Origin: Opitutaceae bacterium TAV5
GTDB lineage: Bacteria > Verrucomicrobiota > Verrucomicrobiia > Opitutales > Opitutaceae
Direction: 5' to 3'
Assembly: GCA_000242935.3 (NCBI GenBank)
Contig: CP007053.1
Span: 1,550,001-1,614,000 of the forward strand
DNA length: 64,000 nucleotides
Of this stretch, positions 1 through 9,264 are shown piece after piece (position 1 is the first letter of the stretch; the number at the start of each line of letters is the position of its first letter). A program made the translations under genes and the position numbers. Under the pieces are notes generated by a model. It saw nothing but the letters and a program-made list of their open reading frames with translations. It had not been told where the DNA came from and searched no databases.

Positions 1-44
1 CGCACTTCCCGTTCCTTGCGGTCCGGGTAACGTGCCTGGCGTCA

Positions 45-57
45 TGCTACGTTAGCA
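45..57. promoter_or_regulatory. Candidate operator palindrome TGCTA-N3-TAGCA
   Basis: The sequence TGCTACGTTAGCA is a perfect 5-bp inverted repeat around a 3-nt centre, about 115 bp upstream of the glycosidase start at 172. The same half-sites occur at 7495-7509 upstream of the leftward pseudopilin unit. A LacI-type regulator gene lies between the two sites, so it is the natural candidate to bind them. Binding is inference. Confidence 0.45.
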
Positions 58-171
58 CGACACACGGCTGGCCGGGAGACCGACGGCATCCGAATATCCC
101 GCAATGCATTTCCCCGACCGCCTTTGCCCGTCCGGTTTCCCTTTGGCCCAAACCACGCGGACTGAAAAACG

Positions 172-2526
172 ATGAAACCTGTAAAAACCATCCTGCCTGG
201 CCTGTTTTTTTTCTGCGTCGGCCCTCTCTCCGGTTTCTGCGCGGGTATCCAGTCCCCGGCCGAATTCCACCAGGATTTCCCGGCGTCCAGTGCCGCCGAC
301 GGAAACATCGACACCTGGGCCCGCCCTCGCACATCGGGCCGCACCCCGGCAGACGATCCCCGGGTGGACTACGTGCTGACCTTCGACCAGCCGACGACCA
401 TCAACCGCATCCGTTTTTTTCAACATCCCCATGCCTTTGCAACCGCCTACCGGATTGTCGGAAGAACCCGTGCCGACTCCGCCGTCTTCGACCGCGTACT
501 GGTGACGGTGGACGATCCGCGCACTCCCGCCGGCGAGTGGGTCGAGCACCGGGTGCCGGACACCGGGCTGGTCGCGCTGAAACTGGAAACGGAAGCCGGG
601 TTTGCCGAACGTGACATCCCTTACCCCGCCATCGCCGAATTCCAGGCAGACCGGATCGACCCCGAAAACGTCAAAGACGCAGAACCCGCCCTGTCCGCCT
701 CCGTAGCGCTGGACGAGGTGCTGGCAATCAACGGCGTATCCCGCATCCATGACACGATGTTTTCCGTGTGCAACATCACCGGAGGAAAGGAGTTCGTCAG
801 AAAATACATCGAGCCGCTCAACCTCGGCGTGATTCCGGTATGGACAGAGGATTTCATGAGCACCCTGCCGGTTCCCGAGGACCCCCTGGCTCCGGGAAAA
901 TTCGACCGCCAGTTTTTCGAAAGTGAAGCCTTCGGACGCGCCTTCGCCGGAAAACGCTCCGGACTGGACTCGGTGGGCGAAGCCGGTGCGTTCGCCAACA
1001 TGTCTCTGGTCAAGGCGCCGGCCTGGATGAGACGAAACGACTTCAGGAGTACCGGCACCGGGCGCTTCAAAACCGAGACCCGGTTTTTTCCGCCCATGGA
1101 TCCGGCGGAATGGGGCGAACTCGCCGGACACACGCTCAAGGCCATCAACGACCACACCGGCGGCCTCGTCAAATGGGCCTACATCTGGAACGAGCCCAAC
1201 GCCGAACGTTACCTCCCGGTGCCGTGGCGCGAAAAATCCCGGACCTATATGGAGCTTTTCAAGGCCGCCGTGCCGCCGATCAAGCGGCTCAACCCCGGCA
1301 TCAAGGTGGGTGGTCCCGTGATCACCGGCGGCGGCGTACTGGGCTGGTCGCGCGGCGAGAAAGGCGACGAGGCCAGCTTCTGGGATAGCTGGAGCAAGCG
1401 GTTCATCGACGAATGCGGGGCTCTCGCCGATCATTTCGACGCGCACTACTACGGCGTCGATCCGGATTGCCTGAAAGCAGAGGCCAACCTGCTGGCCAAC
1501 TACGCGCACAACACCCTGGGACGCCCCTTTCCCATCGCCGGCAGCGAGAGCAACGTCATCCTTCGGGTCGCGAAGCAGGTGGACCCGGTTGCGGGCCGCT
1601 GGCGGTATGTAACCGTCAACTACGCCGACATGCTGCTCAGCGCCCTCGACCTGCCCGACCGGATCGAGTCGCTCTCGTATTTCTACATCACAGACTGGAA
1701 AGGATTTTTCGGCCTCTTCACCGACGGCGACCTGGAGCCCAATCCCGTTTACCGGTTCTATTACCTGCTCCGTCATCTCCGTGGCGAAAGGCTGCCGGGT
1801 GAAAGCGGAAGCGACCGGGTTAACCTGGTGGCGGCCCGCAACGGCGGCCGGTTCAACATCGTGATGCAAAACAAGCGGGGCTCCCGGCAAACCGTGAACC
1901 TCACGCTCGCCGGTCTCCCTGTCTCAAACCACAACGGAACCGTGGACCTGGAGCGCCTCGAATACGATCCGGCGACGCGAATGGTCGCCCTGACCGGCAC
2001 ACCTGTTCCGGTCGATAACGGGCGCGTGCATTTCAGGATGGAGCCTTACGGCATGTATTCCATAACGGGTGACACCGGCTCCGCCCTTCCAGCCAAGGCG
2101 GTGCGCTCCCGCAAGGATTATTATGGCGATTCCGTTTTTCAGGAGCTGCCCGCCGTCGATGTCACCGGCGACGCCCCGCCACTCGTGCTGAAGGTGTCCC
2201 TTCCGGACCGCTTCAGGCAGGCCGAAAAATCCATCCTGAAGCTGTCGGTCGGAGGCATTCCCTACGCCCGGCCCCGCCGGATTGTGGACCGGAGAGTGCC
2301 TCTTGTCGTGAGGATCAACGGACAGTCTCACCGTGTATTGGCCACCAATTACAACGAAATCGAACTGCCCGTGAATCTGCTGAAGGCTGACAACACAATC
2401 GAGGTTTCGCGCGATCCCGAGGCCATCCGGGTGAAAGACGATCCGCGCATCGTGAGTTCCGAAAAGATCTGGATCCTGTCCGTCTCGCTGGAACTGCGCA
2501 CGGAGGAAGAAAAAAGTTCCGGTTAG
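172..2526 (+). CDS. Secreted clan GH-A glycoside hydrolase (GH39-like)
   Basis: The product has 784 aa. A signal peptide (about residues 1-24) predicts export. Residues about 30-165 look like a discoidin-type beta-sandwich, with a conserved run about ligand geometry (YVLTFDQPTTINRIRFFQ). The central region looks like a clan GH-A barrel: WNEPN places a likely acid/base at E341, and GSESN places a candidate nucleophile at E459. The C-terminal part is probably a beta-rich accessory domain. This would hydrolyse a plant or microbial glycan outside the cytoplasm, but the exact family and substrate are not certain. A LacI-type regulator follows after 76 bp on the same strand, and a candidate operator lies upstream, suggesting sugar-controlled expression. 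Confidence 0.75.
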   Translation: MKPVKTILPGLFFFCVGPLSGFCAGIQSPAEFHQDFPASSAADGNIDTWARPRTSGRTPADDPRVDYVLTFDQPTTINRIRFFQHPHAFATAYRIVGRTRADSAVFDRVLVTVDDPRTPAGEWVEHRVPDTGLVALKLETEAGFAERDIPYPAIAEFQADRIDPENVKDAEPALSASVALDEVLAINGVSRIHDTMFSVCNITGGKEFVRKYIEPLNLGVIPVWTEDFMSTLPVPEDPLAPGKFDRQFFESEAFGRAFAGKRSGLDSVGEAGAFANMSLVKAPAWMRRNDFRSTGTGRFKTETRFFPPMDPAEWGELAGHTLKAINDHTGGLVKWAYIWNEPNAERYLPVPWREKSRTYMELFKAAVPPIKRLNPGIKVGGPVITGGGVLGWSRGEKGDEASFWDSWSKRFIDECGALADHFDAHYYGVDPDCLKAEANLLANYAHNTLGRPFPIAGSESNVILRVAKQVDPVAGRWRYVTVNYADMLLSALDLPDRIESLSYFYITDWKGFFGLFTDGDLEPNPVYRFYYLLRHLRGERLPGESGSDRVNLVAARNGGRFNIVMQNKRGSRQTVNLTLAGLPVSNHNGTVDLERLEYDPATRMVALTGTPVPVDNGRVHFRMEPYGMYSITGDTGSALPAKAVRSRKDYYGDSVFQELPAVDVTGDAPPLVLKVSLPDRFRQAEKSILKLSVGGIPYARPRRIVDRRVPLVVRINGQSHRVLATNYNEIELPVNLLKADNTIEVSRDPEAIRVKDDPRIVSSEKIWILSVSLELRTEEEKSSG

Positions 2527-2602
2527 CCGAGCGTATCTCTTCCGGTCCCGGGTCACCGGATAACGGCTTGCCATGGGATGCCTGTACATGGGCTATCGAC
2601 GC

Positions 2603-3670
2603 ATGAAATTCAGCAAGCGTGTAACGATGGCCCAGGTCGCGCAGGCCGCCAACGTTCATGTCATGACGGTTTCCCGCGCACTGAGAAACAGCCCGTCGCT
2701 ACCGCCGGAAACCCGCGAGCGTATCAAAAAAATCGCCGACAGGCTCGGCTACCGTCCTGACGCCGCACTCTCTCAACTGATGACGCGGGTACGCGCCAGC
2801 CAGTTCACCGCCAACGAGACCATCGCCTGGATCACGACCGGGCCCGCCGCGGATGCGTGGCGCGAAAACTCGGCCTCGATCGCGTTTTATCAGGGCGCGA
2901 AGGCGCACGGCGAACCGCTCGGCTACCGGCTGGAAGAATTCTGGCTGGATGCGCCGGGGATGAACGGCGCGCGCCTCGGCCGCATCCTGCGCCATCGCGG
3001 CATCCGCGGCGTCCTCGTCTCCCCGCTCGATCGCGTAGGCCATCCGCTCGGGCTCGACTGGGAACACTTCGCCGCCGCCACCTGCGGCGGTTATACACTG
3101 ACGACGCCCGATCTGCACCGCGCCTGCTGCCATCACCTGCACGCGGCGCGGACGGCGTTCCAGGCGTTGCACCGCCTGGGTTACAAACGCGTGGGCATGG
3201 CGATGTCGGAGATCAATCACCGGCGCATCGCCGGGTTGTGGCTGGCGGGGGCGCTCCTCGAGCAGCGGGAGTTGCCGCCCGCACGGCGCGTCCCTCCGCT
3301 CGTGGCTGTCCGCTGGGACGCAGCCTCGTTGCTGCGGTGGTACAGACGCCACCAACCTGACGCCGTGATCTCGTTCGACAAGGCTTGCGACTGGTTGCGC
3401 GAGGCGGGCGTGGACGTGCCCGGCGCGTGCGGATTCGCGTTGCTCGACATCACAAAACCGGGCTTCGCGAGCGTGGACGAACAGCGCCAGGATGTGGGGG
3501 CCGCGGCGCTGGATCTCGTGATCGAACAACTCAATCTCAACCGGCGCGGTCTGCCCGACAAACCGAAGATCGTGCTCGTCGAGTGCAAATGGCGCGAGGG
3601 CTCCACCGCGCCGGGCCTTCAGTCCGTATCGGTGCGGAAAGGACAGGCGGGGAAACCGGCGGCATTGTAG
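2603..3670 (+). CDS. LacI-family transcriptional regulator
   Basis: The 355-aa product starts with a LacI helix-turn-helix (VTMAQVAQAANVHVMTVSRAL) followed by the hinge region and a periplasmic-binding-protein-like sensor domain. In-frame ATGs also occur at 2573 and 2588, but the start at 2603 puts the helix-turn-helix at the usual distance from the N-terminus. No clear ribosome-binding site helps decide. The sensor domain is divergent from the classical LacI/PurR pattern and resembles forms common in Verrucomicrobiota. It probably controls the flanking glycosidase and the leftward esterase group. Its 3' end overlaps the esterase gene tail-to-tail by 52 bp. Confidence 0.85.
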   Translation: MKFSKRVTMAQVAQAANVHVMTVSRALRNSPSLPPETRERIKKIADRLGYRPDAALSQLMTRVRASQFTANETIAWITTGPAADAWRENSASIAFYQGAKAHGEPLGYRLEEFWLDAPGMNGARLGRILRHRGIRGVLVSPLDRVGHPLGLDWEHFAAATCGGYTLTTPDLHRACCHHLHAARTAFQALHRLGYKRVGMAMSEINHRRIAGLWLAGALLEQRELPPARRVPPLVAVRWDAASLLRWYRRHQPDAVISFDKACDWLREAGVDVPGACGFALLDITKPGFASVDEQRQDVGAAALDLVIEQLNLNRRGLPDKPKIVLVECKWREGSTAPGLQSVSVRKGQAGKPAAL

Positions 3671-5736
3671 AGATTGCACGTCGGATTGGAAAACCAGGCG
3701 TAGCGCACGGCCTGCGGCTTCGGCACGCGGGGAGAGGAAACCACCACCGTGTCACCGTCGATCCGGGCATCGGCCCACTCCCATTTTTCGCCGGGGGCTC
3801 CGCGGATGAGAAAACCTTCGAGCTGGCTTTCGGGGCTGTTGCGCCCGAGAGGCTTCGTCACCCGTTTCGGCACGCTGGCGTAAAGGTATTCGGCAGGAAC
3901 CGGGCGGGCGACGAGTCCGCCGCCGACGTGAGCGAAACGGACACGGATCGCGGAGCCTTCGACCTGCATCGAATCATGGACGGGGCCGGAATATTCCACC
4001 CGCTTGCCGTAGTCGTGTGCGAGGGCGAGGGCGGCGAGCCGGGCGCCAGCCTCGCGCTTGCTTTGCGGGTGGATGTCACCGGGCTCGCCGGCGTCGATGA
4101 GCACGGCCTGGCCGGTGCGGGGAAGTTTCAAGGTGAGCGTCTGCGCCTCGCGGATGCCGGCCCAGCCGGGGGAGGCGTTGGCGTTGTCGGTCTTGGCCTG
4201 GAAATTCGGCAACTGGCACCAGTAGAAGGAAAGCGGCGGCGTGGACTCCGCCGCCGCGAAATCCGCCCAGCGGGCGCGCCAGTCGTTGATGAGGAGCGGG
4301 AAGGCGGTGCGGTAACGGCCCGGATTGCCCGCGTTGTTTTCACCCTGATACCAGATGAAGCCGCGCAAGCCATAAGGCGCGAGGCCGTGGATCATGGCGT
4401 TGTAGAGCGAGGAGGAAACGTTCCACGGACGGAGCGGGGCCTTGAGCGAGCCGGGGCTGGCGTTGCGGGCAGCCGGGGTAAGCGGGGCGAAAGCGCGCTC
4501 GGTCTTGAGGAGCCATTCACCGCCGAGCTTTTGCGAACCGGCCGTGAAGTAACTGCCATTGATGCCGGACCCGCCGAGCGGAGCGTAGATGCGGATGGCC
4601 AGCGTATGTCGGCCGGCGGTGACGGCGTCGGCCGGGACACGATACGTGCGACGGACATTGAGGCGACGGAATCCGTCGCCATCGAAGGTTTCCAGCGTAC
4701 GTCCGCCCGCGGGTTTGCCGTCGAGGAATACGGTGTCGATGCCCGCGATCTCATCGAAATCAAGGACCAGGGGCTTGCCTGCGGCAGAAGACGGCACGGT
4801 GATCTCGCGACGCACCCAGAGGATGCGTTCGCCGGGAAGTTTTCCCGGGAGTTTGACGGCACTCCAGCCATCGGCGCCGGCGGATGCAGGAAGTGTGGTG
4901 AAGGCAGCAAGGTCGGCGGCCGGCGTCGGGCGGTCCTCGCGTCCGTTGGCGGCGAGCCAGGGCCGGAGCGCGGCGAGCCACGCGGCCTTTTTCTCCGGGA
5001 ATTTCCCGGCAGTCTCGATTTCGGTGACAGCGATCTTGCCGAGCGCCGGATCGGATTTCAGGGCGTCGAGGCTGGTCCAGGCCTCGACGCCGGTGCCGCC
5101 CCAACTGGAGTGGATGACGCCGACAGGCGCGCCGAGCTCGGCCTGGAGCTGGCGCGCGAAATAGTACGCGACGGCGGAGAAGCCGGGCGTGGTGTCGGGC
5201 GCGGCGACGGTCCACTTGCCGGCCACGTCATCGAGCGGAGTGAGCGAGGTCTGGCGCGCGGCGGTGAAGAAACGCAGGCGGTCGTTGGCCGAGCCGGCAA
5301 TTTCTTCCCGGGAACCGCTGGAGCTCATGGTGCGGGCCATGTTGGACTGGCCGGAGGCGAGCCAGACTTCGCCAATGAGGACATCGGGGATCGAAAGGGT
5401 ATTGCCGGCCGTGATGACAAGACGGTGCGGACCGGCGGGAATACGGGCGGCGTCGGAAAGATCGAGGTTCACCCGCCAGCGTCCGTCGGCGCCTGCCGTA
5501 GTTGACTTCACGGTACCTGATCCCGCCGGGCCTCCGGACACGCTGGCGTCGAGAGAGACGGTGATTTTCTCGCCCGACGCAGCGCGGCCCCACACGGGCG
5601 TCTGGGCGGAGCGCTGCAACACCATGTGTTCGGAAAACACGGAGGGGAGCGTGACGTCGGCGTGCAGGATGTACGGCGCAGCGGCGGTGGCGGCCAGCGA
5701 AAGAAGAAGGAGAGTCAGGGTTTTGGAGAAACGCAT
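3619..5736 (-). CDS. Secreted sialate O-acetylesterase-like SGNH esterase
   Basis: The product has 705 aa with a signal peptide (MRFSKTLTLLLLSLAATAAA). A longer in-frame start exists at 5877, but only the ATG at 5736 places the signal peptide at the N-terminus. The SGNH catalytic block is seen as GQSN (S131), WGGTG, WYQGEN and D554-I-H556, matching carbohydrate acetylesterases of the sialate O-acetylesterase family. A jelly-roll insert (about residues 280-400) separates the halves of the catalytic domain, as is usual for this family. It would remove acetyl groups from glycans outside the cytoplasm. It is the last gene of a leftward group behind a pseudopilin and a PEP-CTERM protein. Confidence 0.85.
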   Translation of the reverse strand: MRFSKTLTLLLLSLAATAAAPYILHADVTLPSVFSEHMVLQRSAQTPVWGRAASGEKITVSLDASVSGGPAGSGTVKSTTAGADGRWRVNLDLSDAARIPAGPHRLVITAGNTLSIPDVLIGEVWLASGQSNMARTMSSSGSREEIAGSANDRLRFFTAARQTSLTPLDDVAGKWTVAAPDTTPGFSAVAYYFARQLQAELGAPVGVIHSSWGGTGVEAWTSLDALKSDPALGKIAVTEIETAGKFPEKKAAWLAALRPWLAANGREDRPTPAADLAAFTTLPASAGADGWSAVKLPGKLPGERILWVRREITVPSSAAGKPLVLDFDEIAGIDTVFLDGKPAGGRTLETFDGDGFRRLNVRRTYRVPADAVTAGRHTLAIRIYAPLGGSGINGSYFTAGSQKLGGEWLLKTERAFAPLTPAARNASPGSLKAPLRPWNVSSSLYNAMIHGLAPYGLRGFIWYQGENNAGNPGRYRTAFPLLINDWRARWADFAAAESTPPLSFYWCQLPNFQAKTDNANASPGWAGIREAQTLTLKLPRTGQAVLIDAGEPGDIHPQSKREAGARLAALALAHDYGKRVEYSGPVHDSMQVEGSAIRVRFAHVGGGLVARPVPAEYLYASVPKRVTKPLGRNSPESQLEGFLIRGAPGEKWEWADARIDGDTVVVSSPRVPKPQAVRYAWFSNPTCNLYNAAGFPACPFRTDTD

Positions 5737-5815
5737 GGGCAGTCGGGAAAACCGGAAGTAAAATGCAAACGGGCGCCCGCGAGGAGGCGCGCGGACTGCC
5801 AACGATTTCAGGCGG

Positions 5816-6520
5816 TCACCGGCAGATCCGCATCCGGCGGCAGACGATAACCGCAACCAGACCACAGGCCCCGGCAATCACCGCGCAGGCGGAAGGCTCG
5901 GGAATGCCGGAAGGCGACACGGTTCCATCGATTTTGAGGTTGTCGAGATAGAGGTATTTGCTGGCGGTTCCGTTCACCTGGGACAGATAAAGCCGCACCG
6001 TGAAACGGGTGAGATCGCTGTATTCGAGAATTCCGGTCGTGAAACTTTTCAACGCTGTCGAGTTGACTGGCCCCATGGAAATCGAGCTGCTGAAATTCGT
6101 CCCGTCCGTGCTGAATTGGGCTCCGGTATAGATATACAGACCGCTTCCCTCGATCAACGCATCGAAGCTTAATCCGGTGACGCTGAATGTGTATCCGGGC
6201 GCGGCAGTGAGCGTGAAATCGATGTAGTTCCCGGCGGTTATTGCCGTTGTCTGGCGATCGGTGAGCGCCGAGCTACGGATTTTCACATACCAGCCGGCTG
6301 CGTCGCCCGGACTGTGCCGGATAGTCGCTTCACCTTGCAGACCGGCGTTGCCAAAACCGATATCGGTGGCGGCCAGCGAGGATGGCACTCCGATGGCCTT
6401 CCACGCCTCGCTTTCGCTGGTGGTGTAGTCGAATGTATATGACGCCAGTGTGTCGGCGCGGGAAGCAAGCGCGGCCAGGAAAAAGGCCATGCCAAGCGTG
6501 AGCAGGTTTTCGGTTTTCAT
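5816..6520 (-). CDS. PEP-CTERM-anchored secreted protein
   Basis: The 234-aa protein begins with a signal peptide (MKTENLLTLGMAFFLAALASRADT) and ends with a PEP-CTERM sorting signal: IPEP, a hydrophobic segment, then a basic tail (CRRMRICR). Between them is a beta-rich region with many Ser, Thr and Gly residues, with no enzyme motif that I recognise. Proteins of this class are processed by an exosortase (not in this window) and anchored or released at the envelope. It lies 79 bp upstream of the esterase gene and 131 bp downstream of the pseudopilin gene, so all three may be one transcript. Confidence 0.75.
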   Translation of the reverse strand: MKTENLLTLGMAFFLAALASRADTLASYTFDYTTSESEAWKAIGVPSSLAATDIGFGNAGLQGEATIRHSPGDAAGWYVKIRSSALTDRQTTAITAGNYIDFTLTAAPGYTFSVTGLSFDALIEGSGLYIYTGAQFSTDGTNFSSSISMGPVNSTALKSFTTGILEYSDLTRFTVRLYLSQVNGTASKYLYLDNLKIDGTVSPSGIPEPSACAVIAGACGLVAVIVCRRMRICR

Positions 6521-6560
6521 AACGGATTTGTATCTGATTTATGGATATATCAGGGGATGG

Positions 6561-6580
6561 CCGGACCACGTGCGGTCCGG
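6561..6580. terminator. GC-rich hairpin between pseudopilin and PEP-CTERM genes
   Basis: CCGGACC and GGTCCGG form a 7-bp stem around a 6-nt loop, just downstream of the pseudopilin stop on the minus strand. No U-run follows, so it may be a processing or attenuation hairpin and not a full terminator. Confidence 0.35.
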
Positions 6581-6651
6581 AAAAGCGCAGGGAGGGACTG
6601 GCCGGGGGAGAGGGGGGACGAGATGATTCGGGCGACGCGCGGGTCCGCTCG

Positions 6652-7395
6652 TTATTGTGGCAAAATCTGTTCTTTTACGATGCCGGAGAGTGCGATCCGC
6701 TCGACGTGGCCGTCGAGGAAAGCGGCGTTCAGTTTCTCGCCGTGAACGTTTTTGAGGACGGAGCTCCAGATCTTGATATAGGAACCGTCCCTGGAGGCGA
6801 ACGCCGGGGCGGCGGTGCCGGAATAACCGTCCCCTGTCGCGAGTTTTTTCGAGGGGCTCTCGATCTCGCTCAGCATGCGATAACGAAAACCGCTGCCGCC
6901 AAAAAGCTCCAGATTGATCATGTAACCGTGAGACATCTTGTTGGTCACCGGATCAACCACCTGGGCCGCAGGGCATGAAAAGGGTGCGGCTTTCTGGAAA
7001 GCCGGGATCGCCATGGTGCTGCTGTAGCCCAGCAGCGGAGCGAGAGGCCCCAGACGGGAAGTGAAAGCCACGCCGGCAGGCACCTCGGTGCCGTCCCCGA
7101 TCCCCGGGGGCAGCCGGCCCCGGTTGTCCGCAGCATACATCTGGATGCCGGTGCCGACCTGGCGGAGATTGGAAGCACATTGCGCGGCGCGGGCCTGCGC
7201 CCGCACCCGGGCGGCGGTGGGGATGATGATGGCCGCGAGGATTCCGATGATAGCGATGACGGTGAGCAGTTCGATAAGCGTAAATCCGCGACAACCCGGC
7301 GCCGGTTTCCCGGGGCAACGCGGAGCCCCGGCGGGAAGCGGAATGATCGGGGAAGGAGTCATGGCGCGGTGGAGAAATTCTGGAGCGGAATGCAT
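6652..7395 (-). CDS. Type II secretion/type IV pilin-like protein (pseudopilin)
   Basis: The 247-aa product has a prepilin leader ending in a Gly before FTLIELLTVIAIIGILAAI, the classical N-methylation and membrane segment. The C-terminal half has the FLDGHV signature that marks the large family of Verrucomicrobiota/Planctomycetota pseudopilins. A second in-frame ATG at 7362 would shorten the leader; neither start has an obvious ribosome-binding site. Such proteins are often encoded singly beside polysaccharide genes, and their role there is unproven. It would be the first gene of the leftward unit, and a palindrome lies about 100 bp upstream. Confidence 0.8.
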   Translation of the reverse strand: MHSAPEFLHRAMTPSPIIPLPAGAPRCPGKPAPGCRGFTLIELLTVIAIIGILAAIIIPTAARVRAQARAAQCASNLRQVGTGIQMYAADNRGRLPPGIGDGTEVPAGVAFTSRLGPLAPLLGYSSTMAIPAFQKAAPFSCPAAQVVDPVTNKMSHGYMINLELFGGSGFRYRMLSEIESPSKKLATGDGYSGTAAPAFASRDGSYIKIWSSVLKNVHGEKLNAAFLDGHVERIALSGIVKEQILPQ

Positions 7396-7494
7396 GGATT
7401 TGATCAGTTTGAGGTATGGCCGGAAAGAATGCGCCGGAGCGCGGTTGACTGGTTCCTTTCTGGTCGGAATGCAGGATTTGGACAGCCTCGCTCC

Positions 7495-7509
7495 ATGCTA
7501 TCGTAGCAT
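7495..7509. promoter_or_regulatory. Candidate operator palindrome ATGCTA-N3-TAGCAT
   Basis: ATGCTATCGTAGCAT is a perfect 6-bp inverted repeat with a 3-nt centre, about 100 bp upstream of the pseudopilin start. It shares both half-sites with the palindrome at 45-57, at a similar distance from the gene it precedes. Confidence 0.45.
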
Positions 7510-7596
7510 TTGCCTGCGTCGGAGGAGGCACGGTGGGCTTTTTCCTGGTCTTCCCTTTCCCGCCACCATTGTCGTTAAATCACAGCCCTTTTCCGA

Positions 7597-8397
7597 ATGA
7601 TCATCGACACGCACACGCACCTCGAAACCTTCCACCGCAAGGGCACGCTGCCCGACGCGCTCGCCCGCGCCCGCGAGGCCGGGCTCTCCGCCATGATCAC
7701 CATCGGCACGGCATCCGACGACTGGACGCTCTACCGCGACATCAGTCGCGACCATCCCGGTTTCGTCCACTACACCGTCGGCCTCCATCCGTGTTCCGTC
7801 GGCGAAACCTGGGCGGACGAGGTCGCGCAGATCGAGGCGTTCTGGAAAAAGGAAAATCCCCTTCCCGTCGCGCTCGGCGAGTGCGGGCTCGACCGTTTTC
7901 ATCTTCCGAAAAACGACCCGGCCGCCGCCGAACGCATCTTTGCGTGGCAGCGTGATGCGTTTGCCGCCCAGCTCGACATCGCCCGCCGGCTCGGCTGTCC
8001 GCTCGTCGTGCATTCGCGCGGGGCGTTTGCCGAGTGTATCGCCATGATCGATACGAGCGGCGTGCCATGGGAACGCGTGGTGTTTCACTGTTTCACCGAA
8101 GGTCCCGCGGAGATGAGCGAACTGCTCCGGCGCGGCGGCCACGGTTCCTTCACCGGAGTCCTCACCTACAAAAACGCCGGCAATGTCCGCGAAGCCGCCC
8201 GCGTGCAGGGGCTGGCGCGGCTGATGATCGAAACCGACGCCCCGTATCTCACGCCGATGCCGCACCGCGGCAAACCCAACGAACCCGCCTTCCTCCGCCA
8301 CACCGCGGACTACGCCGCCGAAGAGGTGTTTGGCGTCCCGTTCGCCACCCTGGCCGCCACGACCACGGCGAACGCCCGACAGTTTTTCGGGCTGTAG
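7597..8397 (+). CDS. tatD: TatD family metal-dependent hydrolase
   Basis: The 266-aa protein matches the TatD family, which consists of metal-dependent deoxyribonucleases of the amidohydrolase fold acting in the cytoplasm. Visible metal-binding motifs are DTHTHLE at the N-terminus, GECGLDR in the middle, VVHSRGAF, and IETDAPYL near the C-terminus. The length is typical. It is a single gene between the leftward pseudopilin unit and the HdeD-like gene. The symbol is used for family membership; paralogues such as YcfH have the same motifs. Confidence 0.88.
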   Translation: MIIDTHTHLETFHRKGTLPDALARAREAGLSAMITIGTASDDWTLYRDISRDHPGFVHYTVGLHPCSVGETWADEVAQIEAFWKKENPLPVALGECGLDRFHLPKNDPAAAERIFAWQRDAFAAQLDIARRLGCPLVVHSRGAFAECIAMIDTSGVPWERVVFHCFTEGPAEMSELLRRGGHGSFTGVLTYKNAGNVREAARVQGLARLMIETDAPYLTPMPHRGKPNEPAFLRHTADYAAEEVFGVPFATLAATTTANARQFFGL

Positions 8398-8533
8398 TGT
8401 AACCCGATGACACCGGCGCACCGCCCGCGCTCCCGGCAATAACCGGGGGCAGCCGGCCCGGCCGGTCGTCTGTCCGTCGCTCCCGGAACACTGCCGCCTC
8501 GCTTTTTCCGCCGCAACGGTCATCCTGGTTGCC

Positions 8534-9091
8534 ATGCTCCAGACAATCGCCCGTTCCTGGTGGACGTTTCTTCTTCGCGGAATCCTCACCATCGCCTTTG
8601 GCCTGCTCGCCTTCGCCAACCCGCTCCTGGCCGGACTTTCGCTCGTTCTCGTGTTTGGCGCCTGGGCGCTCGCGGACGGCATTTTTTCGCTCGCCGCCGC
8701 GTTTCACGGACGGCGCAGCGCCGGCCATATCCTGTGGCTGGTGATCATCGGCATCGTCGGCATTGCGGCCGGCGTGTTTGTCTTTGCCCGGCCCGGCCTC
8801 GCCATGGCGGTCGTCATTTACTGGATCGGCTGGTGGGCGATCTGCCGCGGCATTTTCGAGATCATTGCCGCGATCAGCCTGCGCAGGCAGATCGCCAACG
8901 AATGGGCGCTGGTCCTCGGCGGCGTGTGTTCGGTGGTGTTCGGAGTGCTCGTCGTGTTTTCACCTTTCGCCGCCGGGATCGGGCTGATCTGGATCGCCGG
9001 CATTTACGCGATTCTCGTCGGCCTGTTTTTCGTGGTGCTCTCCCTGCGCCTGCGACGCTTCGCCCGCAACGGCGCCGTTTCTACTACCTGA
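8534..9091 (+). CDS. HdeD-like membrane protein (DUF308)
   Basis: The 185-aa protein is almost wholly hydrophobic, with about six membrane segments arranged as repeated hairpins. The pattern (WTFLLRGILTIAFGLLAF, and a repeated A-D-G-I-F spacing) is that of the HdeD/DUF308 family. In Escherichia coli, HdeD is linked to acid resistance; that role is not shown here. It stands alone, 136 bp after tatD. Confidence 0.82.
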   Translation: MLQTIARSWWTFLLRGILTIAFGLLAFANPLLAGLSLVLVFGAWALADGIFSLAAAFHGRRSAGHILWLVIIGIVGIAAGVFVFARPGLAMAVVIYWIGWWAICRGIFEIIAAISLRRQIANEWALVLGGVCSVVFGVLVVFSPFAAGIGLIWIAGIYAILVGLFFVVLSLRLRRFARNGAVSTT

Positions 9092-9117
9092 TTCCGGCTG
9101 TTGCTGTTTCATGCCGC

Positions 9118-9237
9118 AAGAATAGCCACAAAAAACACGAAAAACTCGCCACGCATGAAGCTCTCCACCGCGCCTATAGGCGCACGGAAGATTTCCGTCA
9201 GGCAGAATGAAATTTTGTGTTTTTTGTGGCTATTCTT
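9118..9237. repeat. Long inverted repeat between convergent genes
   Basis: Two perfect 21-nt arms (9118-9138 and 9217-9237) read AGAATAGCCACAAAAAACAC on one side and its complement on the other. The loop holds a second palindrome (CGCCTATAGGCG, 9170-9181). It lies between the 3' ends of the HdeD-like and ClC genes, so it could serve as a bidirectional terminator or be a small REP-like element. Confidence 0.6.
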
Positions 9238-9264
9238 CTCTCCCTGACAACAGGGTGAACTTTT

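Noticed and set aside
52-1890. Long open frame on the minus strand opposite the glycosidase gene
   Set aside because: It mirrors the codon structure of the real gene, has no recognisable domain, and such shadows are common in GC-rich DNA.
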